Shown: piece after piece, positions 1-8,101 of the stretch
Layout of the letters: the number at the start of each line of letters is the position of its first letter
Position numbering within the stretch: position 1 is the first letter of the stretch
NCBI GenBank assembly: GCA_044867425.1
Contig: JBIOUX010000203.1
Location: 1 to 64,000, forward strand
Origin: CAWBJP01 sp044867425
Lineage (GTDB): Bacteria; Actinomycetota; Acidimicrobiia; IMCC26256; BP-133
DNA: 64,000 bases
Direction: 5' to 3'
Position numbers and translations under genes: made by a program
The notes under the pieces: model-generated
Seen by the model: only the letters and a program-made list of their open reading frames with translations
Told to the model about the DNA's origin: nothing
Database searches by the model: none

Positions 1-471
1 CAGGAACCCGGTGAAGAAGTCCGAAGCGGGGATCTCCCGCTCCCCCGACGGCCCCCGGGCCACCAGCGTGGCGCCCAGTGCGAGCACCACGGCCGGCAGG
101 TCGGAAGCGGGGTCGCCGTGAGCCAGCGAGCCGCCGATGGTCCCCCGGTGCCGGACCTGGGGGTCGCCCACCAGGCCGGCCACGTGGGCCAGGATCGGCA
201 CCTGGCTCTGGAGCAGCTCGTTGGTCTCGATGTCCCGATGCCGGGTGAGGGCACCGATGGCCACCTGGTCGCCGCTGTCCCGGACGTAGGACAGGTCGGT
301 GAGGCGGCCGACGACAACGAGGACCGACGGCGAGGCCAGACGCAGCTTCATGAGGGGGATGAGCGAGTGCCCTCCGGCCAGCAGCTTGGCGTCGTCACCG
401 TGGCTGGACAGCAGCGACACGGCCTCGTCGGCCGAGCCCGCCCGGACGTAGTCGAAGGCCGCCGGGATCAT
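1..471 (-). CDS. coxM: CO dehydrogenase-type FAD-binding medium subunit, partial
   Basis: FAD-binding medium subunit of a molybdenum hydroxylase. In this family it accepts electrons from the 2Fe-2S small subunit and passes them on from a cytoplasmic or membrane-associated S-L-M complex. Only the first 157 codons are present; the rest runs off the left edge (family members are usually near 280-300 aa). The FAD pyrophosphate-binding signature AGGHSLIPLMKLRL is at residues 32-45, and the second flavin motif TIGGSLAHGD is at residues 111-120. The ATG at 471 overlaps the coxL stop as ATGA, so the two are translationally coupled. It is the last gene of a coxS-coxL-coxM order. Assignment to the family is firm; the true substrate (CO or an aldehyde/heterocycle) is not settled. 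Confidence 0.88.
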   Translation of the reverse strand, partial: MIPAAFDYVRAGSADEAVSLLSSHGDDAKLLAGGHSLIPLMKLRLASPSVLVVVGRLTDLSYVRDSGDQVAIGALTRHRDIETNELLQSQVPILAHVAGLVGDPQVRHRGTIGGSLAHGDPASDLPAVVLALGATLVARGPSGEREIPASDFFTGFL

Positions 472-2825
472 CGCGCCCCTCCTTTTGCCGCTTGGATGGC
501 TTGCCACACCCGCTGGGGTGACGCCGGCATGGCGATGTCGGTGACGCCCAGCGGCGACAGGGCGTCGACGATGGCGTTGATGACCGCCGGCGTGGAGGCG
601 ATGGTGCCCGCCTCGCCGATGCCCTTCACCCCGAGCAGGTTGGTGGGCGACGGGGTGACCGTGTGGGCCAGCGTGAAGTTCGGCATCTCCGCCGCCGACG
701 GCACCAGGTAGTCGGCCATGGTGCTGGTGAGCAGGTTGCCGTCGGTGTCGTAGACGGCCTCCTCGAAGAGGGCCTGGGCGATGCCCTGGACCACCCCTCC
801 GTGGATCTGGCCCTCCACGATCATGGGGTTGATCTGGGTGCCGCAGTCGTCGACGGCGACGTAGTTGAGCAGCTCGACCTCACCCGTCTCCTCGTCCACC
901 TCCACCACGCACACGTGCGTGCCGAAGGGGAAGACGAAGTTGGGTGGGTCATAGGACGCCTCGGCCCGTAGGTTGGGTTCGACGCCCTCGGGCAGGTCGT
1001 GGGCGGTGAAGGCGGCGAAGGACACCGCCTGGATGGGCACGTTCTTGTCGGGGGCGCCCTTGGCCTGGAACACCCCGTTGACGAACTCGAGGTCGCCCTC
1101 CGCCACCTCCAGCTGGTGGGCGGCGATGGCCCGGGCCTTGTCGATGACCTTGTCGGTGGCCAGGGCCACGGCGACGCCGCCCACGGACAGCGACCGGGAC
1201 CCGTAGCTGTCCATCCCCAGGGAGGAGATGGACGTGTCGGAGTGGAGCACGTCGACGTCCTCGGGCGGGATGCCGAGGCGCTCGGCCACGATCTGCGACC
1301 ACGACGTCTCGTGGCCCTGACCGTGCGGCGAGGTGCCCGTCACCACCTGCACCTTGCCGGTGGGCAGCATCTGGACGCTGGCCGCCTCCCAGCCGCCGGC
1401 CACGTACTTGAGGGCGGACAGCACCCGGGACGGGGCCAGGCCGCACATCTCCACGTAGGACGACAACCCGATGCCCAGGTGCTTGGTCGCGCCCGACTCC
1501 CGGCGCATCTGCTGCTCCTTGCGGAGGCCCTCATAGCCGGCCAGCTCCAACGCCTTGTCCAGGGCGGCTTCGTAGTTCCCCGAGTCGAACATCAGCCCGG
1601 CCGCCGACGTGTAGGGGAAGGCCTCGGTCGGGATGAAGTTCCGCCGCCGTAGCTCGGCCGGATCGACACCCAGCTTGGCGGCCAGGGAGTCGACGGCCCG
1701 CTCGAGGGCGTAGGTCGCCTCGGGCCGGCCCGCCCCCCGGTAGGCGTCGGTGGGTGTCATGGTGGTGAACACCCCCGTGCACGTGAACGAGTAGGCCGGG
1801 ATGTCGTAGACGCCGTGGTAGAGGAAGGCACCCAGCAATGGAATGCCGGGGGTCACCAGCTGCAGGTAGGCCCCCATGTCAGCCACGAGCTTGACCCGCA
1901 CGGCGGTGATCCTGCCGTTCTCGTCGGCGGCCAGCTCGATGTCCTGGATCTGCCCCCGGCCCTGGATGGTGGCCTGGGCGTTCTCGGTCCGCTCCTCCGT
2001 CCACCGCACCGGGCGCTTGAACCGCTTGGCCAGCGCCAGGCACAGCAGTTCCTCGGCGTAGACGTTGAGCTTGGAGCCGAACCCGCCGCCCACCGAGGGG
2101 GCGACGACGCGCAGGTTGGTCTCCGGGACGCCCACGGTGAGCGCCGACATGACTCGGAGGATGTGGGGAATCTGAGTGGCGGAGTACAGGGTGTAGTCGC
2201 CGCCATAGGGGGCGGGGACGACGCACACGCCCCGCGTCTCCATGGCCGACGGGATGAGGCGCTGCTGGATGTAGCGCTCCTTGACCACGTGGGCGGCGCT
2301 GGCGAAGGCGTCGTCCACCTTGGCCTCGTCGGGCTTCAGCTCCCACACGTAGGACGTGTTGGTCCCCAGGTCCTCGTTGATGACGACCCGGTCCGAGACG
2401 GCATCCTCCAGGTCGATGACGGCGGGCAGGACCTCGTACTCGACCACCACCGACTCGGCGGCGTCCCTGGCCGCCGTCTTGGACTCGGCCACCACCACGG
2501 CGACGGCGTCACCCACGTAGCGGGCCTTGTCCGCCGTGACCGGCAGGTGGGCCGGGCTCTTCATGTCGTCGGTCACTGGCCAGGCGCAGGGCATGGGACC
2601 GGCCCAGTCGCCCTGCAGGTCGGCGCCGGTGAAGACGGCCACCACCCCGGGAGCGCCTTCGGCGGCCGACTTGTCCACCGAGACGACCCGAGCGTGGGCG
2701 TGGGGGCTGCGGACCAGGGCGACGTGGAGGGCGCCGGGAACGTCGAGGTCGTCCACGAAGCGGGCTTCACCAGTGAGCAGCGGAGCGTCCTCCCGCCGGC
2801 GGAGGCGCTCGCCGATGGCGGTCAC
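468..2825 (-). CDS. coxL: aerobic CO dehydrogenase-type large (Mo) subunit, form II
   Basis: Molybdopterin-binding catalytic subunit of a xanthine-oxidase-family molybdenum hydroxylase, 785 aa, the usual length. The cofactor-contact motif GGGFGSK is at about 247-252, and the active-site loop reads AYRGAGR at 361-367. That loop is diagnostic: form I CO dehydrogenases carry AYxCSFR with the Cu-binding Cys, while form II enzymes carry AYRGAGR as here. Form II enzymes have been linked to CO oxidation in some bacteria, but many probably oxidise other substrates. The start overlaps the coxS stop by 4 bp and its stop overlaps the coxM start by 4 bp. The S-L-M order is also typical of form II; form I is M-S-L. 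Family and form are secure; physiological substrate is inferred only. Confidence 0.93.
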   Translation of the reverse strand: MTAIGERLRRREDAPLLTGEARFVDDLDVPGALHVALVRSPHAHARVVSVDKSAAEGAPGVVAVFTGADLQGDWAGPMPCAWPVTDDMKSPAHLPVTADKARYVGDAVAVVVAESKTAARDAAESVVVEYEVLPAVIDLEDAVSDRVVINEDLGTNTSYVWELKPDEAKVDDAFASAAHVVKERYIQQRLIPSAMETRGVCVVPAPYGGDYTLYSATQIPHILRVMSALTVGVPETNLRVVAPSVGGGFGSKLNVYAEELLCLALAKRFKRPVRWTEERTENAQATIQGRGQIQDIELAADENGRITAVRVKLVADMGAYLQLVTPGIPLLGAFLYHGVYDIPAYSFTCTGVFTTMTPTDAYRGAGRPEATYALERAVDSLAAKLGVDPAELRRRNFIPTEAFPYTSAAGLMFDSGNYEAALDKALELAGYEGLRKEQQMRRESGATKHLGIGLSSYVEMCGLAPSRVLSALKYVAGGWEAASVQMLPTGKVQVVTGTSPHGQGHETSWSQIVAERLGIPPEDVDVLHSDTSISSLGMDSYGSRSLSVGGVAVALATDKVIDKARAIAAHQLEVAEGDLEFVNGVFQAKGAPDKNVPIQAVSFAAFTAHDLPEGVEPNLRAEASYDPPNFVFPFGTHVCVVEVDEETGEVELLNYVAVDDCGTQINPMIVEGQIHGGVVQGIAQALFEEAVYDTDGNLLTSTMADYLVPSAAEMPNFTLAHTVTPSPTNLLGVKGIGEAGTIASTPAVINAIVDALSPLGVTDIAMPASPQRVWQAIQAAKGGAR

Positions 2826-3289
2826 GACCCGCTCCCGCTACCGGAGGCGGCGAGAACCGCCTTGACGATGTTGTGGTACCCCGTGCACCGGCACAGGTTG
2901 CCTTCCAGGCCCTCCCGCACGTCGCTCTCCGACGGGTTGGGCTGCTCGTCCAGGAGGGAGACGGCGGCCATCACCATGCCCGCCGTGCAGTAGCCGCACT
3001 GCAGGCCGTGGTGCTCGTGGAAGGCCTGCTGGACGGGATGGAGGGTTCCGTTGGTGGCCAGACCTTCAATGGTGGTGATGTCAGCGCCGTCGGCCTGGAC
3101 GGCGAACATGGTGCAGCTCTTCACCGACTCCCCGTCGATGAGCACCGTGCATGCTCCGCAGGACGTCGTGTCGCAACCGATCTTGGTACCGGTCAGTCCC
3201 AGAACCTCTCTCAGGTAGAACACGAGCAGCAGACGGGGCTCGACGTCATGCTCGCCCGTCTGACCGTTGACGGTCATGGACACCCGCAT
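2822..3289 (-). CDS. coxS: CO dehydrogenase-type iron-sulfur small subunit
   Basis: Two-[2Fe-2S] electron-transfer subunit, 155 aa. The plant-ferredoxin-type cluster ligands are C39, C44, C47 and C59 (CDTTSCGAC then KSC). The second, family-specific cluster uses C98, C101, C133 and C135 (CGYC and CRCTGY). Together they move electrons from the Mo site of CoxL to the FAD of CoxM. An alternative ATG lies four codons in; the first is used because a G-rich ribosome-binding stretch precedes it. It opens the three-gene operon, so the operon promoter should lie in the roughly 250-bp gap up to the SCP2 gene. C-terminal GSGSGS tail is a low-complexity oddity. Confidence 0.93.
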   Translation of the reverse strand: MRVSMTVNGQTGEHDVEPRLLLVFYLREVLGLTGTKIGCDTTSCGACTVLIDGESVKSCTMFAVQADGADITTIEGLATNGTLHPVQQAFHEHHGLQCGYCTAGMVMAAVSLLDEQPNPSESDVREGLEGNLCRCTGYHNIVKAVLAASGSGSGS

Positions 3290-3454
3290 GGAAAACCACC
3301 CCCCGGGGTTCGGCCGAAAGGGCTACATCATGCACCCTTGACCCGACCCTTGCCACGCGGCTTCCAAACTGTCGTACGAGACCGGTCGATCCGCGTCATG
3401 AATGCCCGTTTAGGGCGTTTCATTGGGTGGAGGTCCCCCAGCCTCCCCCGGTGA

Positions 3455-3510
3455 GGCTCCCGGGCGCCCGGTGGTGAAACCTCCCCTTCCACCACCGGGC
3501 ACCGGGAGCC
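3455..3510. terminator. long stem-loop with flanking T-rich run
   Basis: Arms at 3455-3476 and 3490-3510 pair over about 20 bp with a single bulge. On the plus strand the stem is followed by ATTTTCTTTCTT, the look of an intrinsic terminator, yet no plus-strand gene reads into it. It sits between the SCP2 gene (ending at 3546 on the minus strand) and the coxS promoter region, so it most likely insulates coxSLM from SCP2 readthrough. Direction is ambiguous. Confidence 0.5.
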
Positions 3511-3545
3511 CCGGGGATTTTCTTTCTTGGCCCCGCTCCCCGCGC

Positions 3546-3950
3546 TCAGTAGGCCGTGAGGTGGCGCAGGCCGGCGGACACGTCGGCCATTCCGGCCAGG
3601 GCCCGGGCATGGCGGATGAGCAGCTCGACGTTGCCCGACACCTTCAACCGGCCGGTGGACAGGGCCAGCTGAGCGTTGGTGTCCCCCCGGGACAGGGCGA
3701 CCGCCAGGTCGTAGGACTGGGTCAGGGTGAGGTCGGGGTCAGCGGCCTGGCCGGGTTGCACCGACAGGCGCCCGCCCTCCACTTCGAGGTAGTACCGGAC
3801 GTCGGTTCCGCCGGCGCGGATGACGACCTGCTGGAGTGTGAGGCGCAGGTCGGGGGGCAGGGTGACCCGGCCGGCGGCCCGGCCCAGCTCCACCAGCCAC
3901 TCGGGTCCGAGGAAGGAAAGCCGGCGCCCCTCGGGCGCGGTTGCGGACAC
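3546..3950 (-). CDS. SCP2-like sterol/lipid-binding domain protein
   Basis: A 134-aa single-domain protein with the SCP2 sterol-carrier fold signature: alternating strands RYYLEVEGGRLSV, then a Asp-Pro-Asp-Leu-Thr-Leu segment, then GRLKVSGNVELLIRHAR near the C-terminus. Such stand-alone domains bind hydrophobic ligands; no catalytic residues are expected. It starts with GTG at 3950 and is divergent from the polyprenyl synthase gene only 23 bp away, so the two may share a regulatory region. The pairing with an isoprenoid gene is suggestive of lipid metabolism but unproven. The ligand is unknown. Confidence 0.68.
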   Translation of the reverse strand: MSATAPEGRRLSFLGPEWLVELGRAAGRVTLPPDLRLTLQQVVIRAGGTDVRYYLEVEGGRLSVQPGQAADPDLTLTQSYDLAVALSRGDTNAQLALSTGRLKVSGNVELLIRHARALAGMADVSAGLRHLTAY

Positions 3951-3973
3951 CGACCCACACTACGGTTCCGTGC

Positions 3974-5068
3974 ATGTCTCGGTCCCGTCCGCCGGCGGAC
4001 CCGGCGCTGTCCACCGCTCCTCCGGTGCCCGACAGTCTGGCCGCGGTGGTGGCGCCGGTGGAGGCCCGCATTCGGGACCTGCTCGACGCGGAAGCGCTGC
4101 GCTGGTCGCTGGTCGACGACGACCTGCTCCAGCCCATCGCCGCCCTGTCCGACTTCGTCCTGGCCGGCGGGAAGCGCCTGCGTCCCGCCTTCTGCCACTG
4201 GGCCTACGTCGGGGCCGGGGGAGACCCCGACGACCCGGCGGTGGTCGACGCCGGCGCCGCCCTGGAGCTCCTCCACAGCTTCGCCCTCGTCCACGACGAC
4301 GTGATGGACGGCTCGTCCCGGCGCCGGGGACGCACCACCGTCCACCTCGACTTCGCCTCCCGCCACCTCATGGCCGGCTGGCGGGGGGAGGCCCGGCGCT
4401 TCGGGGAAGGCGTCGCCATCCTGGTGGGCGACCTGGCCTTCGTGTACGCCGACATCCTGCTGGCCGGGGCCCCCGCCGCCGCCGGCGAGGTGTTCAACCA
4501 GCTCCGCCTCGAGCTCAACATCGGCCAGTACCTCGACATGGCCGGGACGGCGGCCAGCCGCGCCGACCATGACACCGCCCGGCGCATCGCCCGCTACAAG
4601 TCAGGCAAGTACACGGTCGAACGGCCCCTGCACCTGGGCGCCGCCCTGGCCGGACGCCTCGACGACCTGAGCCCGGCGCTGTCCGCCTACGGCCTGCCCC
4701 TGGGTGAGGCCTTCCAGCTGCGGGACGACATCCTGGGCGCCTTCGGGGAGCCGGCTGTGACCGGCAAGCCGGTGGGCGAGGACCTGCGCGACGGCAAGCC
4801 CACCCCCCTCCTGGCCATCGCCACCGCCCGGGCCGGACCTGCCGGGCGGGCCCTGCTCGAGCGGGTCGGCGCCAGCGACCTGACCGACGCCGAGGTGGCC
4901 GATCTCCAGGCCCTGATGGTGGAGACGGGGGCGAAGAAGGAGACCGAGCGTCAGGTGGAGGTCCTGGTGGCCGAGGCGATCGGCGCCCTCGAGGAGTCGT
5001 CTCTCAACCCGGAGGCCCGCCACGCCCTGGCCGAGCTGGCCGTCTACGTCGCCCGTCGGGACCGCTAG
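3974..5068 (+). CDS. polyprenyl diphosphate synthase (trans-isoprenyl transferase)
   Basis: Condenses isopentenyl diphosphate with allylic diphosphates to make a C15-C20 or longer chain for carotenoids, quinones or lipids. The ATG at 3974 gives 364 aa; an earlier in-frame ATG at 3941 would overlap the divergent neighbour and is disfavoured. GGKRLRP at 65-71 binds IPP. The first aspartate-rich motif DDVMD is at 108-112, and the second is LRDDILG near the middle-C-terminal part, with GKPVGEDLRDGKPTPL after it. The residues just before the first Asp motif (SFALVH) do not let me state chain length with confidence; geranylgeranyl diphosphate synthase of the IdsA type is the best guess. Confidence 0.88.
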   Translation: MSRSRPPADPALSTAPPVPDSLAAVVAPVEARIRDLLDAEALRWSLVDDDLLQPIAALSDFVLAGGKRLRPAFCHWAYVGAGGDPDDPAVVDAGAALELLHSFALVHDDVMDGSSRRRGRTTVHLDFASRHLMAGWRGEARRFGEGVAILVGDLAFVYADILLAGAPAAAGEVFNQLRLELNIGQYLDMAGTAASRADHDTARRIARYKSGKYTVERPLHLGAALAGRLDDLSPALSAYGLPLGEAFQLRDDILGAFGEPAVTGKPVGEDLRDGKPTPLLAIATARAGPAGRALLERVGASDLTDAEVADLQALMVETGAKKETERQVEVLVAEAIGALEESSLNPEARHALAELAVYVARRDR

Positions 5069-5154
5069 AACCACGGCGCGGCGGAAGACAAAGACGCGTT
5101 GAAGGGTGGGGCGCTAGCGCGGCATCGGCCAGTTGGGTCAGCGCCTTGTCCCCC

Positions 5155-5203
5155 CGAATCGGCTCTGTTCACCGCCGGCATGCGGCGGTGAGATACGCCG
5201 GTT
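5155..5203. repeat. 49-bp direct repeat, copy 1
   Basis: First of two near-identical 49-bp units, 71 bp apart start to start, in the gap between two convergent genes. Its core ACCGCCGGCATGCGGCGGT is a hairpin with 6-bp arms (ACCGCC/GGCGGT). The rest of the 311-bp gap (5069-5379) has no credible gene. Confidence 0.7.
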
Positions 5204-5225
5204 GGTGTGTAAGTGGCGTGCTCCT

Positions 5226-5274
5226 CGAACTGGCTCTGTTCACCGCCGGTATGCGGCGCTCAGAAACGCCGGTT
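5226..5274. repeat. 49-bp direct repeat, copy 2
   Basis: Second copy of the 49-bp unit; differs from copy 1 at about seven positions, including the loss of perfect pairing in the hairpin core (GGCGCT in place of GGCGGT). Two copies only and a 22-bp interval make a CRISPR unlikely; a REP-like or terminator-type element between convergent genes fits better. Confidence 0.7.
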
Positions 5275-5379
5275 CAGAAGTGAACCCCGGCGTCCGGCGT
5301 CCCGCGCCCCTTCATCGCGTCTTCTCGACTCCAAGCGGCGTCGCTCGGCCACTCCGTTCCCCCGCCCGGGAACGTCAGC

Positions 5380-6855
5380 TCAGTCCCGGCGGGCGTCGCC
5401 CAGCACCTCCACCAGCGCCTCCACCAGGCCGGCGATGGTGTGCTCGGCCGCCTCCACGGTGACGACCAGTCCGGCGGCCCTGGCCGTCTCGGCCGTGATC
5501 GGTCCGATGCAGGCCACCACCGGCGGGTGCGGTCCCTCCCCCACCACCTCCAGGTAGTTGGTCACGGTGGACGACGATGTGAAGGTGACGGCGTCGGCCC
5601 GGCGGGCGGCGCCCAGGGCCGCCGCCGACGGCTGGGCGACGGTGGTGCGGTAGGCCTCGACCACGTCCACCGTCCAGCCCTTGCCGGCCAGGCCCTCGGG
5701 CAGGGCGTCGCGGGCCACCGCCGCCCGCGGCAGCAGCACCCGGCCCGGGCCGGGCGGGAAGACATCCACCACCGCTTCGGCCACGAAGCGGCCCGGGATC
5801 AGATCGGCCCGGACACCGGCCCGGGCCAGGGTCGCCGCCGTGCCCGGGCCGATGGCGGCCACGGCCACACCGGCCAGGGACCGGGTGTCTCCCCCCAGGT
5901 CGGCGAGGGCGGCGAAGAACCGTTGCACGGCGTTGGCCGACGTGAACGCCAACCAGTCGTAGTCCCCCAGCGTGGCCGCCGCCGCCCGCAGGGCGGCCCC
6001 GCCGTCGGCGGGATCACCGATCTCGATGACGGGCAGCTCAACCGTCTCGGCGCCGAGGTGATGGAGGCGCTCCACCAGATCGGAGGCCTGCTCCCGGGCC
6101 CGGGTGACCACCACCGTGCACCCGAACAGGGGCCGGTCCTCGAACCAGCGCAGGTCGAGACCGGCGACCGCCCCCACCACCATGGTGGCCGGGGACTCGA
6201 CCGCGGTGGCGCCGAGTCGGCCCAGGGTGGTGCGGACGGTGCGCTGCTCGGGCCGGGTCCCCCAGGTGACGGCGGTGACCGGTGTGCCGGCCGCCAGCCC
6301 GCCGGCCATCAGCCGGGCCGCGATCTCCCCCCGGTGGGCCACGCCCATGAGCACCACGATGGTGCCCCCCACCCGGGCGATCGCCTCCCAGTCGGTCCGG
6401 TTCGGGATCTCGCGCCCCTCGTGGCCGGTGACCACGGTGAACGAGGTGGAGATCCCGCGCTGGGTGACGGGCACTCCGGCGTAGGCGGGAACGGCCACGG
6501 CCGACGTGATGCCCGGCACCACCTCGAAGGGCACGCCGGCGTGGAGCAGGGCCGCCGCTTCCTCGCCGCCCCGGGCGAAGACGAAGGGGTCGCCGCCCTT
6601 GAGCCGCACCACCTCCTGGCCGGCCTTGCCCCGCTCGACGAGCAGGGCGTTGATCTCGTCCTGGGGCAGGCTGGCCCGCCCCGGGGACTTCCCCACGCTG
6701 ATCCGCTCCGCCCCCGGCGGGGCCAGGTCGAGCAGGGTGGCCACCGACAGGCGGTCGTAGACCACCACCTCGGCCCGGCGCAGCACCTCCGCGCCCCGCA
6801 CGGTCAGCAGTCCCGGGTCTCCCGGCCCGGCACCTACGAGGTAGACGGTCACCAT
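5380..6855 (-). CDS. fused uroporphyrinogen-III C-methyltransferase / uroporphyrinogen-III synthase
   Basis: Two tetrapyrrole enzymes in one 491-aa chain, as is common in actinobacteria. The N-terminal half is SUMT (CobA type): VYLVGAGPGDPGLLT at the start, VRLKGGDPFVFARGGEE near residue 85, and the SAM-binding VVLMGVAHRG region. It methylates uroporphyrinogen III to precorrin-2. The C-terminal half (about 245-491) is a HemD domain that closes hydroxymethylbilane to uroporphyrinogen III, with ITSSSTV-like and ACIGPITAETARAAGL segments. The start ATG at 6855 is chosen because the glycine motif then begins at residue 6; any longer form would overlap the divergent YihY gene, whose ATG lies only 13 bp away. 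The two enzymes feed sirohaem and cobalamin synthesis. Confidence 0.92.
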   Translation of the reverse strand: MVTVYLVGAGPGDPGLLTVRGAEVLRRAEVVVYDRLSVATLLDLAPPGAERISVGKSPGRASLPQDEINALLVERGKAGQEVVRLKGGDPFVFARGGEEAAALLHAGVPFEVVPGITSAVAVPAYAGVPVTQRGISTSFTVVTGHEGREIPNRTDWEAIARVGGTIVVLMGVAHRGEIAARLMAGGLAAGTPVTAVTWGTRPEQRTVRTTLGRLGATAVESPATMVVGAVAGLDLRWFEDRPLFGCTVVVTRAREQASDLVERLHHLGAETVELPVIEIGDPADGGAALRAAAATLGDYDWLAFTSANAVQRFFAALADLGGDTRSLAGVAVAAIGPGTAATLARAGVRADLIPGRFVAEAVVDVFPPGPGRVLLPRAAVARDALPEGLAGKGWTVDVVEAYRTTVAQPSAAALGAARRADAVTFTSSSTVTNYLEVVGEGPHPPVVACIGPITAETARAAGLVVTVEAAEHTIAGLVEALVEVLGDARRD

Positions 6856-6868
6856 TCGAGGGTATGTC

Positions 6869-7948
6869 ATGGCCATGGCGGGAGACGGGGCGAAGCGCCA
6901 GGGCAAGAAGAAGCGTGGGTTGCTGGAAAGTGTCGTGGTCCCCCTCGGGAGCGCGGTCGTCCTGGGCACGGCCGCCGTCCACTCCCTTCTCGACCGCCGC
7001 GGCCACAACGGCGACAAGCCGCAAGCGCTCCCCGACCCTGACGAGGCGAGCAAGGGCGGGTTCCTCGACCGGTTGGCGCAGCGGTTCCCGTGGCTCGAGC
7101 CCATCGCCGACGTCCAGCGACGCTTCGGGGAGGTGAACGGGAACATCCTGGCCTCCGCCTTCGCCTTCAACGCCTTCCTGTCGCTGTTCCCCCTCATGCT
7201 GGTGGCGGTGGCCGTGCTCGGCTTCGTCGCCGCCGGCTCCGACACCGACCTGGCCCAGAAGGCCGTCACCGAGCTGGGGCTCCAGGGCCAGGCCGCCGAC
7301 CTGGTGACCAACACGATTCACGCCGCCGAGGACAGCCGCCAGGCGGCCAGCATCGTGGGTCTGGCCGGCCTGCTGTGGTCCGGTCTCGGCGTCGTCGCCG
7401 CCCTCCAGGCCATCTACGACGGGGCGTGGCAGGTGAAGGACCGCGGTCTGAAAGACAAGTTGGTCGGCCTGGCCTGGCTGCTGGGCGCGGCGCTGCTGTT
7501 CGTCGCCTCGGCCGCGCTCACGACCGTCCTGCGCTGGCTTCCCGGCTTCCTTGCTCCCGTCGGCATCCTGGTCGGAATCGGGGTCAGCTTCCTGCTATGG
7601 CTGTGGACGGCCCGGGTGCTCCCCAACAAGAAGGTGCCCTGGCGGCTGCTGGTCCCCGGCGCCCTGTTCGGGGCCGTGGGCCTCGAGCTCCTCAAGGTCG
7701 CGGGTGCCTACTGGATCCCCAAGGCGGTAGCGTCGTCCTCCGCCCTCTACGGCTCCATCGGCGTGGTCTTCGCCGCCCTCGCCTGGCTGGCCTTCTTCGG
7801 CCGGCTCGTCGTCTATGAAGCGGTCATCAACGTGGTCACCTACGAGCGCCGGGTGGGCACGGTCCGGGCGGTCGTCGCCCTCCCGTCGACCGAGACGGAC
7901 GACATCGCCGTGGCGAACCGGGCCGGGCGCTTGGTCGCCACTCGCTAA
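6869..7948 (+). CDS. YihY/BrkB family integral membrane protein
   Basis: A 359-aa inner-membrane protein of the YihY family (once called BrkB or, wrongly, RNase BN). A soluble basic N-terminus of roughly 85 residues precedes six hydrophobic spans. Family landmarks are NILASAFAFNAFLSLFPLML in the first span, the LLWSGLGVVAALQAIYDGAW stretch, and YGSIGVVFAALAWLAFFGRLVVYEAVIN near the C-terminus. The molecular function of this family is not established. The start may instead be the second ATG at 6875. It is divergent from the haem gene with a 13-bp gap, so the promoter must lie within the neighbour's coding sequence. Confidence 0.85.
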   Translation: MAMAGDGAKRQGKKKRGLLESVVVPLGSAVVLGTAAVHSLLDRRGHNGDKPQALPDPDEASKGGFLDRLAQRFPWLEPIADVQRRFGEVNGNILASAFAFNAFLSLFPLMLVAVAVLGFVAAGSDTDLAQKAVTELGLQGQAADLVTNTIHAAEDSRQAASIVGLAGLLWSGLGVVAALQAIYDGAWQVKDRGLKDKLVGLAWLLGAALLFVASAALTTVLRWLPGFLAPVGILVGIGVSFLLWLWTARVLPNKKVPWRLLVPGALFGAVGLELLKVAGAYWIPKAVASSSALYGSIGVVFAALAWLAFFGRLVVYEAVINVVTYERRVGTVRAVVALPSTETDDIAVANRAGRLVATR

Positions 7949-7985
7949 CGCTCACGAAGAGCGATATCCTCGTCACGCTGGGAAA

Positions 7986-8036
7986 CTGCCCAGGGCTTCG
8001 GGTCCGTCTGTGAGCGGACCCGGGGCCCAGGGGCAG
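7986..8036. other. extended interrupted stem-loop upstream of ABC exporter
   Basis: Three nested stems pair symmetrically: CTGCCC 7986-7991 with GGGCAG 8031-8036; GGGC 7993-7996 with GCCC 8025-8028; GGGTCCG 8000-8006 with CGGACCC 8015-8021. A second short hairpin (8040-8045 with 8050-8055, TTTT loop) follows. It could be the YihY terminator or a structured leader of the ABC gene; no T-tract is present after the main stem. Confidence 0.5.
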
Positions 8037-8101
8037 GCCCGGCCCTTTTGGGCCGCTACCAGGGGAATCCGGGGGGTCGCCCGCCCGTTGAATCAGCCAC
8101 C

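Noticed and set aside
5155..5274. Possible CRISPR
   Set aside because: Only two imperfect units, unequal context and no adjacent cas genes.
7986..8036. Signal recognition particle RNA
   Set aside because: The GGAAGCAGC-type apical motif of SRP RNA is absent.
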